Origin: an uncultured bacterium
GTDB lineage: Bacteria; Edwardsbacteria; AC1; EtOH8
Assembly: GCA_937863685.1 (NCBI GenBank)
Contig: CALMGM010000008.1
Coordinates: 1 to 64,000, forward strand
DNA: 64,000 nt
Reading direction: 5' to 3'
Part shown: piece by piece, positions 42,831 to 52,556 of the stretch
How positions within the stretch are numbered: position 1 is the first letter of the stretch
Layout of the letters: each line of letters begins with the position of its first letter
Made by a program: the position numbers and the translations under genes
The notes under the pieces: generated by a model
Database searches by the model: none
What the model was told of the DNA's origin: nothing
The model's input: only the letters and a program-made list of their open reading frames with translations

Positions 42831-45800
42831 TTACCTTATCAAGACCATTCTGCTGGTCTTATTGGCCGTACTACTCTGCAAACAATAGAAGTATATTCCA
42901 TTGGATGCCTGCCGATTGTCGCCATCTCGCCCATCCCAACTTATCGCATAACTCCCTGCCTGTTGCACCTCATTGACCAATGTCTTCACCATTTGCCCGG
43001 CTATGTTGTATACTCTCAAACTGACGTGCCCATTGTTGGACAACTGATACTTGATAGTGGTTTGTTTGCTGAACGGATTTGGAGCGTTTTGGTACAGCCT
43101 GAACACTGGTTTCTGGTTGTCGTCCCCTGTCCGCTCCGTGCTTACCCCATACGGTTCCCCGAACTCCGTCATTACCTTCTGGGCCGCCAGCTTGGCCTGT
43201 TCCTTATCCATAAAGTACAGCGGGAAGCCGAAGAACACCGTCTTGCCGGAGTCCCGCACCGCGCAGGCTCTGCCCTCAAAAGCGCTGCCATCGTTCTTCA
43301 TGTCAATCACGTAGATGGTATCACTGGTTCCTGTCGGGGTCAAGGCTTCTATATAGCGAAGGGTCTTGCCCCAGATGGTGGAAGGATATTTTAAGGTATC
43401 TACATTTATATCCGGATATCCTTTTAATCCGGTTGCAGTTTTAAAGGAATCGCTGGTGCCGGAGAGCTCGGCGTGGCTTAGCAGCATATTATCATATAGA
43501 AAGCTGCCAGAGGTAAAGTCGACCGGGTAAATGATGTTATTATTTCTGATGTCGGCCACAGGCTTCCACCCGGCAAACCACAATTTGCCACCGACCTTAA
43601 GGTAAGCCTGCATATCAGTGATACAATTTGAAGCTATAAATTGACTATAATCATCCGCAAACCATACAACCGTGGAAAACGGACACAAGTCAGCCAATAT
43701 CGGTTTTTGCAATGATGAAATATAATCATATGGCGTCACATCATATCCCTGCATTATGTGACTATAAAAACTATCCTGCTGTGCATCCCCCGGCCAGCTT
43801 CCGGTGGTCCAATTATAAGTCTCGTCAATCAGTAAGATGCCCTGGTCCAGAGTGATGGGGCGGGCGTATACTGAGTCGGACATTCTGCTGTAAAGACCGG
43901 CATTCGTAAAAGCACAAAAACGATAATAGTATTTGTCTTCTCCAGCCAAAGGGCTATCACTGTAGAAAGTGTCCGCAAATGAGACCTGGTTAAGGCTGTC
44001 ATATGAGCCTGAGTTTACTCTACGGTATAAAAGGTATCCGTCTATTTCTATCGTATTGTTCTTAGGCCATTCAAGAGTTATGCTATTGTTCATCGGTGTT
44101 GCTTTTAACCCCGCAGCAATATAAGTATAGGCGTAGACAGAGTCCGTATAACTGCTGACATTGCCGTCATTGTCATATGAACGCAGACGATACCAATATT
44201 TGGCTTCCTTGTCAGACACGCTGTCAATATATGTTGTTGGATCAATAATAAAAGCTGAATTAAGGCTGTCCCACTCAGCGCCTTCGATCTTTCTGAACAC
44301 CCGGTACCCTGCCAGATCAAGTTCATTGCTCCGCATCCAATTTAGTTTTATGCTCATTATCATGGGCGTCACTGATACTCCCGATGGCATGATTGGATTA
44401 ACCCGAGGGGTTCCTTCAACTTCCCTGGCGACTACACTTATATATCCAGTCTGGGTGATAGCCCGTGCACAAAAATAATAGGTGGTATCTTCCATCAGGC
44501 CGGATATCGTGTAGCAGGTTGAATCAATCGTAACCGAATCCAAATAAATTTCGCTTTGCTTGCCCCAATATAAGCGATATTGTGTCACATACGGTTCTTT
44601 ATTTTCCGCCCAGTCAACCAGTAACTGGTTCCCGTTGCCCGGATCATAAACCTCGAGGCTTTCAATCGTCGCTGCTGTCTGGCTTAAATATGCCATGGTT
44701 GCCAGGGAGGTCTGAACAAAAGCTACATACATTGCCGGAGACAAATAACGCAGAGAGTCATGTGCCGAATGAATATATGGGTTTGAATATGGGTCCGCTT
44801 CAATGGCAGTTATTGCCGGAAACCCGAGAAATTCAAAATATATCTGGTCGCAGGGAGTGCTGTTGATTAACGGGTTGTAATTTATAGCCGGGACATAGGT
44901 TTCCCCGACATCAACAAATAATTCCGCCAACCATGTACTGCAACCATAATAATGCCACACCTCGCCGTTCATAATGCTATCGTTCATGTAACCCAGCATA
45001 TCCATATTTATTAATCCTATAATACTTTCACCCGAGCTATCCGCGGATATTGCATAATGATTGCTCCCCCATCCTCCAGTTTCTTCCCCTTCCCAGCCGG
45101 CAAATTTCAGGGTGGCCTCCCACGAATATTTGCTAAATATCCTGGCTATCTCCATGGCCCCAGCCACCCCGGAAGCATCATCGTCGGCGCCAGGAGAGAC
45201 GGGCTCGGACGTATCCATATGTCCGCAGGTGATAATGGTCTTTGAGGCACTGCCCGGTATTTTCCCCACTGCGCTTCGCCCCCATCCATGGCCTATCGTC
45301 CCGAGGTTAATATAAACACTATCCAATTCCGCATTTAAACCCCATTCCATGAACTTGTTTGAAATCCATTCCGAGGCTGCATAACTGCTATCCGAGAACG
45401 TCATCCTTGTATAAAAATCCTGTAACCTTTGTATATATGAAGCTATCGAATCGGCATTTACCTGATCCACCAGGCTCTGGATGAACGGATCGTATGGTAT
45501 ACTCTTCAACGGAACATATTTGGTGGTAACGCTCTTCCAGAACCTATCTCCCAAAGGCCTGATATTCATAGCCCGTGCACTATGCGTATACTTTTTCTGC
45601 GGCATGCTATCCTTTGAGGCAGGTTTTAATATGGCTGTTTTATCTTTCTGCCAGATCGAATTTCCCTTTAGCTCCGGTCCTCTATCGGTATTCGATACTA
45701 TCACGTATTTTGACATGTCCGGCTGCCGGTCAATTATGCTTATCTGATATCCTTTTTGCATCAACGAACCTATCAGGTTTTCCTCCGCTACAGCAATGGC

Positions 45801-45962
45801 GGTATTCCCCAAAAGTTCGTATGTCGGTATATCAAGTTGGTGCCAGGCTTTCTTGCTTTCGATGGTCGGAAGTTCCACCGATACCAAGACTGGCGAGCAG
45901 AAACCCTCGACGGTTATAATTGCCAGGGCAGATATTACTGTCATGATGTACAACTTTTTCAT
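42831..45962 (-). CDS. Secreted M28-family zinc peptidase with FN3 modules and sorting domain
   Basis: A 1043-residue paralog of the next gene. The signal peptide region is MKKLYIMTVISALAIITVEGFCS. The M28 residues are His248 (TCGHMDT), Asp260 (PGADDDASG), Glu293/294 (WEGEET), Asp321 (NMDMLGY) and the His of YIHSAHDSL. It differs in having three FN3-like modules in the middle (for example GVSVTPMIMSIKLNW and LKATPMNNSITLEW) where the paralog has one. The C-terminal region ends in …GIYFYCLQSSTANKTSRMVLIR. It is first in a two-gene unit with its own promoter at 46005-46033. Probably degrades extracellular peptides. Confidence 0.9.
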   Translation of the reverse strand: MKKLYIMTVISALAIITVEGFCSPVLVSVELPTIESKKAWHQLDIPTYELLGNTAIAVAEENLIGSLMQKGYQISIIDRQPDMSKYVIVSNTDRGPELKGNSIWQKDKTAILKPASKDSMPQKKYTHSARAMNIRPLGDRFWKSVTTKYVPLKSIPYDPFIQSLVDQVNADSIASYIQRLQDFYTRMTFSDSSYAASEWISNKFMEWGLNAELDSVYINLGTIGHGWGRSAVGKIPGSASKTIITCGHMDTSEPVSPGADDDASGVAGAMEIARIFSKYSWEATLKFAGWEGEETGGWGSNHYAISADSSGESIIGLINMDMLGYMNDSIMNGEVWHYYGCSTWLAELFVDVGETYVPAINYNPLINSTPCDQIYFEFLGFPAITAIEADPYSNPYIHSAHDSLRYLSPAMYVAFVQTSLATMAYLSQTAATIESLEVYDPGNGNQLLVDWAENKEPYVTQYRLYWGKQSEIYLDSVTIDSTCYTISGLMEDTTYYFCARAITQTGYISVVAREVEGTPRVNPIMPSGVSVTPMIMSIKLNWMRSNELDLAGYRVFRKIEGAEWDSLNSAFIIDPTTYIDSVSDKEAKYWYRLRSYDNDGNVSSYTDSVYAYTYIAAGLKATPMNNSITLEWPKNNTIEIDGYLLYRRVNSGSYDSLNQVSFADTFYSDSPLAGEDKYYYRFCAFTNAGLYSRMSDSVYARPITLDQGILLIDETYNWTTGSWPGDAQQDSFYSHIMQGYDVTPYDYISSLQKPILADLCPFSTVVWFADDYSQFIASNCITDMQAYLKVGGKLWFAGWKPVADIRNNNIIYPVDFTSGSFLYDNMLLSHAELSGTSDSFKTATGLKGYPDINVDTLKYPSTIWGKTLRYIEALTPTGTSDTIYVIDMKNDGSAFEGRACAVRDSGKTVFFGFPLYFMDKEQAKLAAQKVMTEFGEPYGVSTERTGDDNQKPVFRLYQNAPNPFSKQTTIKYQLSNNGHVSLRVYNIAGQMVKTLVNEVQQAGSYAISWDGRDGDNRQASNGIYFYCLQSSTANKTSRMVLIR

Positions 45963-46004
45963 AGCTCTACTTTCCCAATTATTATAGTATCATCTTTTGT
46001 GTAA

Positions 46005-46033
46005 ACTATATATCCAATATCACCGCTTGTCAA
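46005..46033 (-). promoter_or_regulatory. Sigma70-type promoter for the M28 peptidase pair
   Basis: On the minus strand TTGACA (46033-46028) and TATAGT (46010-46005) are separated by 17 nt, about 43 nt upstream of the start codon and just after the terminator of the M14 gene. Confidence 0.75.
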
Positions 46034-46046
46034 CAAAATTATTGAC

Positions 46047-46074
46047 AAAAAGGCCGCCTTCAAGGCGGCCTTTT
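46047..46074 (-). terminator. Intrinsic terminator after the 46093-48003 gene
   Basis: On the minus strand AAAAGGCCGCC pairs with GGCGGCCTTTTT around a small loop; it can work in both directions. Confidence 0.8.
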
Positions 46075-46092
46075 GAATTGTAATTGGCGGGT

Positions 46093-48003
46093 TTACTTCA
46101 GCATTATCATTCTCCGGATTTTGGTCATTCCCCCGGCTGCCAGCCGGCAGAAATAGACCCCGGCCGGGACATTTTTCCCTGATTGGTCGCTGCCGTCCCA
46201 GGTGAAGGTCCGGACCGCTCCGGCGGGAACGGAACCCTGGGGCAAACTCTTTATCCGGCGTCCTGAGATATCGTATATTTCCAGCACCGCCGGTCCGGCG
46301 GCCGCCAATTGGTAGCGGATATGGACCTCGGAACGACCGGGATTGGGGAAAGGCTGTTCCAGCCGGGTGATGAAAACATTTACCCCCGGCTTTCCGGCCA
46401 CCCCGCTGTCGGTGGACAGGCTGAAATTGATGGTGCTGTCGTTCTCGAATTTCAGACTGTCGTAAATGACGGTGGTGTATCCCGCGGCCGAAGCCTTAAG
46501 GCTGTAGTGGTCGTCCTGGTTCCAGCGCATCAGATAGACGCCCGTGCTGTCGGTGGTATCGCTTCTCAGGCCGACGATCTCCACCAGCGCCCCGGGGATG
46601 GGGATTCCGCCGGCGCTGTCACTGACAATGCCGGTGATCAGTATCGGCGCTAATTGCATGTCCAGATTAGTGACGCTGTCTATCTTCACCCGGATATCGG
46701 AAGCCCACTTCTCGTGATAGCCCACCGCCGTAAAGATCAGGTCGTACTGATCGGTCATCAGCATCCGATGGTAATCGCCGATGGTGTCGGTGTAGACCGG
46801 CTTGTCTATCCCGAAGGGGACCACCGAGGCCCAATTGATGGGCAGCCCGGTCAGAGAGTCGGTGACGATCCCCTGCAGGCCCCAGCCGGCCTGACGGATG
46901 AAATACATCAGTGAATTTCTATTATCATTCCAAAAGGTGGGCAGCTGGTTCTTGGGCGGGGTTTTGTTTACTGAGCACTCGACGGTTACGTCCAGGCCTG
47001 AAGTGGCATGATATGACCAATCCTGAAGAGAGCCGCGGACCACATACCAATCGGCCCCATCTACCACCCCGCTGTCCGCCAGCCCGTCGTTATCGTAATC
47101 ATAGGTTTCGGTATACATGGGAGTATTCAACCGGGCGTACCCCAGGGAAACTTCCCTGGCCAGCAGGTCATCCGGGCATCTAACCAGGGTGTAATCCCAG
47201 GGATAGTTCGCCACCAGGGCCCCTCCATGATAATTAAGGGATAGCACCACCCGTTTGGATGACCAGTAATTAATGAAAGCCTGGGTCTCCGGCTCGATGT
47301 CGGCTACAAAACCGTTGTTCGTTCCGCCGTCGGGCACCGGGAAATCGCGGTTCAGGTCCTCGTTATGACCGTTGTAGCGGACCCCGGCCAGGTTGCCGTC
47401 GGGATTTAGTGTGGGGATGAACCATATCTCGCGGGTGTTCACAAGATCGGTGATCTCGGGAACCGAATCGTAAAAATTGGTCAGGGAGTCCATGATGCCC
47501 AACAGCATCTCAGTGCCCACCACCTCGTCGCCGTGAATATTGCCGGCCAGGCGTACCTCGGCCTTGTTGAGAATGCTGTCCGGCTGGCTGGTGATCAGAA
47601 AAGCCCACAGGTCATGCCCGTTGTATGATTTGCCATAGGATATTTTCTTGGTGATGCCGGGATGAGCGGCATGGATGCTGTCCAGCAGGACGGTGATCCA
47701 GTTATAGCCGTGGTATTCCGATATGATCTTGGGATCCGCCCGTTCCTCCTCTCGTGGCTCCACCTTCCAGCCCAAGGATGTCAGTTCATCGTATTTGACC
47801 CGGGTAATGCGGGTTTCGATGTATCCCTCCCGCAGTTCTTCGATGTTCACGCCCAAGGCATTGAATTTGTAGACATCATCATGGGAAGCAATGTATATCT
47901 TCACCGGGATCAGGTCGTTTTTTACGATCTCCTCGGCCCGAAGGCCTTGTGCGGCCGTAAAGAATAGTGCGGCTGTTATTGCCAGAAGCAGTGGTTTTTT
48001 CAT
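46093..48003 (-). CDS. Secreted M14-family zinc carboxypeptidase with sorting domain
   Basis: About 636 residues, starting at ATG 48003 (signal peptide MKKPLLLAITAALFFTAAQG). The M14 domain has His157 and Glu160 in NIHGDEVVG, an NR pair in DLNRDF (about 218-219), His259 in LNYHGG and the catalytic Glu342 in TVECS. The spacing fits the carboxypeptidase M/D subfamily, and the carboxypeptidase regulatory-like beta domain that follows (GIVTDSLTGLPINWASV and GIVSDSAGGIPIPGALV) supports this. It ends in a sorting-type domain (PFPNPGRSEVHIRYQL…GVYFCRLAAGG). Likely extracellular. It follows the other M14 gene after 94 nt. Confidence 0.9.
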   Translation of the reverse strand: MKKPLLLAITAALFFTAAQGLRAEEIVKNDLIPVKIYIASHDDVYKFNALGVNIEELREGYIETRITRVKYDELTSLGWKVEPREEERADPKIISEYHGYNWITVLLDSIHAAHPGITKKISYGKSYNGHDLWAFLITSQPDSILNKAEVRLAGNIHGDEVVGTEMLLGIMDSLTNFYDSVPEITDLVNTREIWFIPTLNPDGNLAGVRYNGHNEDLNRDFPVPDGGTNNGFVADIEPETQAFINYWSSKRVVLSLNYHGGALVANYPWDYTLVRCPDDLLAREVSLGYARLNTPMYTETYDYDNDGLADSGVVDGADWYVVRGSLQDWSYHATSGLDVTVECSVNKTPPKNQLPTFWNDNRNSLMYFIRQAGWGLQGIVTDSLTGLPINWASVVPFGIDKPVYTDTIGDYHRMLMTDQYDLIFTAVGYHEKWASDIRVKIDSVTNLDMQLAPILITGIVSDSAGGIPIPGALVEIVGLRSDTTDSTGVYLMRWNQDDHYSLKASAAGYTTVIYDSLKFENDSTINFSLSTDSGVAGKPGVNVFITRLEQPFPNPGRSEVHIRYQLAAAGPAVLEIYDISGRRIKSLPQGSVPAGAVRTFTWDGSDQSGKNVPAGVYFCRLAAGGMTKIRRMIMLK

Positions 48004-48097
48004 TTTGTTCTTATTTCTTCTTTTAGTTTTTGCAACACCCAATCGCTTTTGACACAACCCTCCCCCTCACAAAAGATCTAAGCTGAAGCTAAATCCG

Positions 48098-50398
48098 TTA
48101 TCTTAACAAGATCATCTTGTAGGCCCGGGAATAATCGGGCGTCGCCAAGCGATATATATATATCCCACTGGAAACCTTCCGCCCGCTTTCATCCCGCCCG
48201 TCCCAGACCGCCTGCCCGACGGCCCCGGCCGGCTGGATGCTGCTGACCAATGTTCTGACCTTCCGGCCCATGATATCATATATCGAAAGATCAACCTTTC
48301 CGGCAGCCGCTATCTGGTAATTTATATTCACCGGGGTCGAGACCGGATTTGGTTTTACAATTCCCAACTTCGTAACTTTGATATCGGGAACAGAGGGCTT
48401 GCCGGATATTCCGGTTATCACATCAACCCGGTGCGGCTGGCAGTAATCGCCCCAACCGTGCTCCTCCTGATAAGCCTTCACCAGATAATGATAATCGTTG
48501 GAGGGTTTTGACAAAGCATAGGACGTGTCCGACACCTCGCTGTCCAGCACCGTGTCGCCGGAATAAACCGCTACCGGCCCAATATCGTCGATGTAAACTC
48601 CCGGTTCGGTAACATAGCTGTCTGCCAAATATCGTACCCTGATATAAATATATTGGCCGGCATAGGCATTCAATGAATAGGCTTTTCTGACCCAGACGCT
48701 CGAAAGCCCGCTGAACTTGTCCAGCAGGGTCCAGTTCCGGTTGTCGGACGACACCTCGACCACCACTACATCATAAAGCGGCTCGGTATCATACCAGCAC
48801 CAAAAGCTCAGTGAATCTCCGGTGGTTATCTTGATCGGCCTTTTGGTGGTCATGACGGATATTATGTCGTCTCCCTGCCCTGAATAGAGGCTTTTGCCAC
48901 CGCTGTGGTAACGGGCGGTTGACGAGGCGAATCCGCCTTCCAGCACCCAAAGATCGCCGGCCGTTTCGAACCCGTCGGTTATGGACGAGAAACCCGACAA
49001 TTCCCTAACGGCATATTTTGACGGGACAGCCCCCGATTGGGATTTGCGCCACATCAGATTGAAATCCGATCCGGATGTATAATCATCCGAAAGATTCACG
49101 GGAGGCATGGCCATCGGTTTCAGGATTGACCGGATATTCCCGGCCTGCTGGATCAGGTATTCTGCCCCGTGAAAATTCTCCCTGACCACCTGGTCCAGGG
49201 CGCCGGCGCTGGGGATGAAATCCTCGCAAGCCTCGATGGTGAAGGGCAGCAGGTTCCTGCCCCGCAGGTACATGCTGTAACCATACAGCCAATCGTCAGA
49301 ATCACCGGTGGTCGGATATAAAATTGACGACTGCTGCGGGGTATATGTCCCGCCGCCGCTTTGCAGCGTGATCCTTCCGGCAATGCTATCGCCCAATGCT
49401 ATCAATAGGTCGTCATACTCCGTCTTATTGGTGCCGTTATATCCCCAGGGCCACATCACCAGCTCACTGTAAGTATGCCACGAGATCGAAGCAACAAAGT
49501 CGTGGGCGTCTATCAGGGACTTGACGGCCTGAAGCTCCGGCTCGGACAGGCCATAGGGGCCGCAATACGTCTCGTACCCGTTGTCATGGGTGGCGGCATC
49601 CAGCCAGACCACCCCCCATTCGCCGTCCCGGGAATGATCCAGTGATCCAGAATAATTTCGATTAAGGTCGACCCCGTCAATGTTCTCATCGAAAGATCCG
49701 TTGCTGTCATTGTCCCTGAAATTCTTCCTCCACCAGGCGTAGCTGGCGTATGTCTGGTAGTAGTTATAATCGTAATCAAACCCGTCGGGGTTGACGCAGG
49801 GCACGATCCATATCTGGTTGTTGTCGAGATAGGAAGTGATCTCCGGGTTGATGCCATAGGTCCTGGCCAGGGTATCGGCTATGAATGAAACGATCTCCAG
49901 GGTGGGCCACTCCCGGGCATGGTGGCAGCCCATGAACAGGACCTCCGGCTCGCCGGCCTCTTCGGCATTCACGTTGTCGGATAATTTCAAAGCCAGTATC
50001 GGATTGTTCTCCCAACTGCGAATGCCGAGGGTGCATAACTTGGCGATCGTGGGATTCAATAAAGCGATATTCTCAAATTGCCCATATATTTCAGCCAATG
50101 AATGATACACCCCCTTGGCCGGTTTGATTGCCGGATCATCGCTGCTGGCTATTAATTTCACCCCAACCCGCCCTTGAACAGCCCGGTATTGGTCGTCAGA
50201 TAAAACGACGTCATACGATTGATCGGTTATCCGGCCGGCAATATCGGGATTTCTGAGGCCGTAGAATTTCAATTCCGACAGGCTGGCGGCCGGGAGACGA
50301 ACCAGATATCTGGTGGATTCCGCCGATAGTTTGCCTTTAAACGGAAAAAGCAGCATCAGGCAGGCAAGGCCCAAAGCTGCATTTTTCTTTATGAACAT
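48098..50398 (-). CDS. Secreted M14 carboxypeptidase (carboxypeptidase T-like) with MAM-like and sorting domains
   Basis: A 766-residue exported zinc carboxypeptidase. Seen: a signal peptide region (ALGLACLMLLFPFKG), a propeptide of about 100 residues, then His160 and Glu163 in CHHAREWPTLE, NR in DLNRNY, His308 in SWHTYSE and Glu389 in FTIEACEDF, the layout of carboxypeptidases A/B/T. Residues about 450-610 form a beta-rich region resembling the MAM/immune-inhibitor-A module (LSFWCWYDTE…YIDDIGPV). The C-terminus is a sorting domain (GIYIYRLATPDYSRAYKMILLR). It begins only 8 nt after the rpmE stop, so it may be read from the rho-rpmE transcript. Confidence 0.9.
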   Translation of the reverse strand: MFIKKNAALGLACLMLLFPFKGKLSAESTRYLVRLPAASLSELKFYGLRNPDIAGRITDQSYDVVLSDDQYRAVQGRVGVKLIASSDDPAIKPAKGVYHSLAEIYGQFENIALLNPTIAKLCTLGIRSWENNPILALKLSDNVNAEEAGEPEVLFMGCHHAREWPTLEIVSFIADTLARTYGINPEITSYLDNNQIWIVPCVNPDGFDYDYNYYQTYASYAWWRKNFRDNDSNGSFDENIDGVDLNRNYSGSLDHSRDGEWGVVWLDAATHDNGYETYCGPYGLSEPELQAVKSLIDAHDFVASISWHTYSELVMWPWGYNGTNKTEYDDLLIALGDSIAGRITLQSGGGTYTPQQSSILYPTTGDSDDWLYGYSMYLRGRNLLPFTIEACEDFIPSAGALDQVVRENFHGAEYLIQQAGNIRSILKPMAMPPVNLSDDYTSGSDFNLMWRKSQSGAVPSKYAVRELSGFSSITDGFETAGDLWVLEGGFASSTARYHSGGKSLYSGQGDDIISVMTTKRPIKITTGDSLSFWCWYDTEPLYDVVVVEVSSDNRNWTLLDKFSGLSSVWVRKAYSLNAYAGQYIYIRVRYLADSYVTEPGVYIDDIGPVAVYSGDTVLDSEVSDTSYALSKPSNDYHYLVKAYQEEHGWGDYCQPHRVDVITGISGKPSVPDIKVTKLGIVKPNPVSTPVNINYQIAAAGKVDLSIYDIMGRKVRTLVSSIQPAGAVGQAVWDGRDESGRKVSSGIYIYRLATPDYSRAYKMILLR

Positions 50399-50406
50399 AT
50401 CATTCC

Positions 50407-50682
50407 TTATTGTTTTTTGGCGGCCGCTTCCTTCTTGGGGGCGGTTTCCTTCTTCACGACTGCTTCTTTTTTGACCACTGTGCCTTCCTTGCGGTAACGC
50501 TTGTTGAAGCGCTCCACTCGGCCGGCGGTGTCCATCAGCTTCTGCTTGCCGGTGAAATAGGGATGGCAGTTGGAGCAGATCTCCACGTGGATGTCCTTGA
50601 GGACCGATTTGGTGTTGATCACGTTGCCGCAGGCGCAGGTGATGGTGGTGGCCTCGTACTTGGGATGGATGCCTTTTTTCAT
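50407..50682 (-). CDS. rpmE: Ribosomal protein bL31, zinc type, with Lys/Glu/Ala tail
   Basis: A 91-residue protein: [19 protein letters not shown] starts like bL31, and the zinc ligands are present as CACG and [13 protein letters not shown]. After the usual end (RVERFNKRY) there is a 25-residue repetitive tail ([20 protein letters not shown]) not normal for the family. It follows rho by about 33 nt, a common neighbour pair. Confidence 0.95.
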   Translation of the reverse strand: MKKGIHPKYEATTITCACGNVINTKSVLKDIHVEICSNCHPYFTGKQKLMDTAGRVERFNKRYRKEGTVVKKEAVVKKETAPKKEAAAKKQ

Positions 50683-50715
50683 TTTGACCTCGTTGATTTA
50701 TTGATTATTTTTTTA

Positions 50716-52008
50716 TTATTCTCGGTTCCGGGATTTCTTGTCGCCGTTCTCACGGCCCTCAAAGGCGTTCATGGCCGCTATGAATTCTTTGTTGGATTTG
50801 GACCCCTTGAGCCGGGATATCAGGAATTCCATGGCCTCGATGGGATTCATGTCGCTCAGCAGCTTCCGCAGGATCCATGACCGGTTGAGGGCCTCGGGCC
50901 CCAGCAGCAGCTCCTCCTTGCGGGTGCCGGAGCGGTTGATGTCGATGGCCGGGAATATCCGGCGGTCGGCCAGCTTGCGGTCCAGCACCAGTTCCATGTT
51001 GCCGGTGCCCTTGAACTCCTCGAAGATCACCTCGTCCATCCGGCTGCCGGTCTCCACCAGGGCGGTGGCCATGATGGTCAGGCTGCCTCCCTCCTCGATG
51101 TTGCGGGCGGTGCCGAAGAATCTTTTGGGCCGCTGCAGGGCGTTGGAGTCCACCCCCCCGGACAGGGTCTTGCCGGAATGCGGTATCACGGCGTTGTTGG
51201 CCCGGGCCAGCCGGGTGATGGAATCCAGCAGGATCACCACGTCCTTCTTGCGCTCCACCAGCCGCTTGGCCCTTTCCAGCACCATGTCGGCCACCTGGAC
51301 GTGCCGCTCGGGAGGCTCGTCGAAGGTGGAGCTGAAGACCTCGGCCTTGACGTGCCGCTGCATGTCGGTGACCTCCTCCGGCCGCTCGTCGATCAGCAGG
51401 ATGAACAGCACGATCTCGGGATGGTTGGCGGTGATGCTGTTGGCGATATCCTGCAGCAGCACCGTCTTTCCGGCCCGGGGGGGCGAGACCAGCAGGCCCC
51501 GCTGGCCCTTGCCGATGGGCGCCAGCAGGTCCATCACCCGCATCGAGAAGTCGGAGGCCCCCCGCTCCAGCACTATCCGCTCCTGGGGATACAGCGCGGT
51601 CAGGTTGTCGAAGAATATCCGGTCCCGGGCCGTCTCGGGGTTCTCCTGGTCAATGGCCTCGACCTTTAAAAGAGCAAAGTTCTTCTCGCCCTCCTTGGGC
51701 GGCCGGATCTGTCCGGTCACCAGGTCGCCGGTGCGCAGCAGAAAACGCTTGACCTGGGTGGGTCCCACGTAGATGTCGTCCGGGCCCGGCATGTAGCTGT
51801 AATCTGGCGAGCGCAAAAAACCGAACCCGTCCGGCAGCACCTCCAACACCCCGCCGCCGAACACCAGTCCGTTGCGCACGGCCTGGGCCTGCAGGATCTT
51901 ATAGATGATCTCCTGCTTCTTCAACCCGCTGGCCCCCTGGATGTCCAGCTCCTTGGCTATGCTGCACAGTTCGGAGACCGTCTTGGATTTAAGCTCGACA
52001 ATATCCAA
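50716..52008 (-). CDS. rho: Transcription termination factor Rho
   Basis: A 430-residue hexameric RNA helicase. Seen: the N-terminal Rho_N helices ([18 protein letters not shown]), the RNA-binding OB fold ([20 protein letters not shown]), the P-loop [12 protein letters not shown], the Q/R-loop region and [13 protein letters not shown]. The start is a TTG at 52008; the next in-frame options would cut the Rho_N region. It follows the FecR-like lipoprotein gene by 11 nt plus leader. Confidence 0.97.
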   Translation of the reverse strand: MDIVELKSKTVSELCSIAKELDIQGASGLKKQEIIYKILQAQAVRNGLVFGGGVLEVLPDGFGFLRSPDYSYMPGPDDIYVGPTQVKRFLLRTGDLVTGQIRPPKEGEKNFALLKVEAIDQENPETARDRIFFDNLTALYPQERIVLERGASDFSMRVMDLLAPIGKGQRGLLVSPPRAGKTVLLQDIANSITANHPEIVLFILLIDERPEEVTDMQRHVKAEVFSSTFDEPPERHVQVADMVLERAKRLVERKKDVVILLDSITRLARANNAVIPHSGKTLSGGVDSNALQRPKRFFGTARNIEEGGSLTIMATALVETGSRMDEVIFEEFKGTGNMELVLDRKLADRRIFPAIDINRSGTRKEELLLGPEALNRSWILRKLLSDMNPIEAMEFLISRLKGSKSNKEFIAAMNAFEGRENGDKKSRNRE

Positions 52009-52028
52009 ATATGGTTATCCCGTATGGT

Positions 52029-52520
52029 TTATTGGGAAGTGCTGTCCTGTTTGGAGGTATCGGGAGGCATGGGTTTGCGGCCGGCGGTCCCACGAATGCC
52101 GGCTACGGCGGTGGGCGTCTGGGTGGTCAGGGTCTGCTTGGTGCCCTGGATCTTCTGAATGCTTTTTATGACCTTGTTCCCCGCTTTGGCTTCCGAAACA
52201 ACGGCTGTCTTTTCCAACAGATTGGTCACTTCATCCGTCTGGGGTCCGGCCAGGTTCAGCTTCCCGCCCTGGGCATCGATCAGCTGGAGCTCGGCCTTTT
52301 CGGGGATGTTCAGGCAGTCGCCCTGGTACAGGGTGTCACCGGTAGCAGCCGGTTCCCACTTACCGCTCAGCAGCTTCTGGACATCGCCCTTTATAAAGCC
52401 GATGCTGGCAACCATGGCCGGTTTTGCCGGCTCCGGCACCTCCGCCACCTTGGGCTCCTCCTTCTTCCCGCAGCCGGAGATGACCAGCACGGCCAGAAGG
52501 GACAAAATTAATTTGTACAT
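52029..52520 (-). CDS. Lipoprotein with FecR-like domain
   Basis: About 163 residues. MYKLILSLLAVLVISGC is a lipoprotein signal with lipobox ISGC, followed by a charged linker (GKKEEPKVAEVPEP). The body resembles a FecR domain: VASIGFIKGDVQKL, AATGDTLYQGDCLNI, and TAVAGIRGTA near the end. FecR domains occur in sigma regulators and in periplasmic or envelope proteins; there is no sigma factor here, so a structural or sensing role at the membrane is more likely. The ATG at 52520 with GGGGGAAAG upstream is preferred over one at 52541. Confidence 0.75.
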   Translation of the reverse strand: MYKLILSLLAVLVISGCGKKEEPKVAEVPEPAKPAMVASIGFIKGDVQKLLSGKWEPAATGDTLYQGDCLNIPEKAELQLIDAQGGKLNLAGPQTDEVTNLLEKTAVVSEAKAGNKVIKSIQKIQGTKQTLTTQTPTAVAGIRGTAGRKPMPPDTSKQDSTSQ

Positions 52521-52556
52521 ATCACTTTCCCCCAAACACAATTTTGCCTAAGGATA

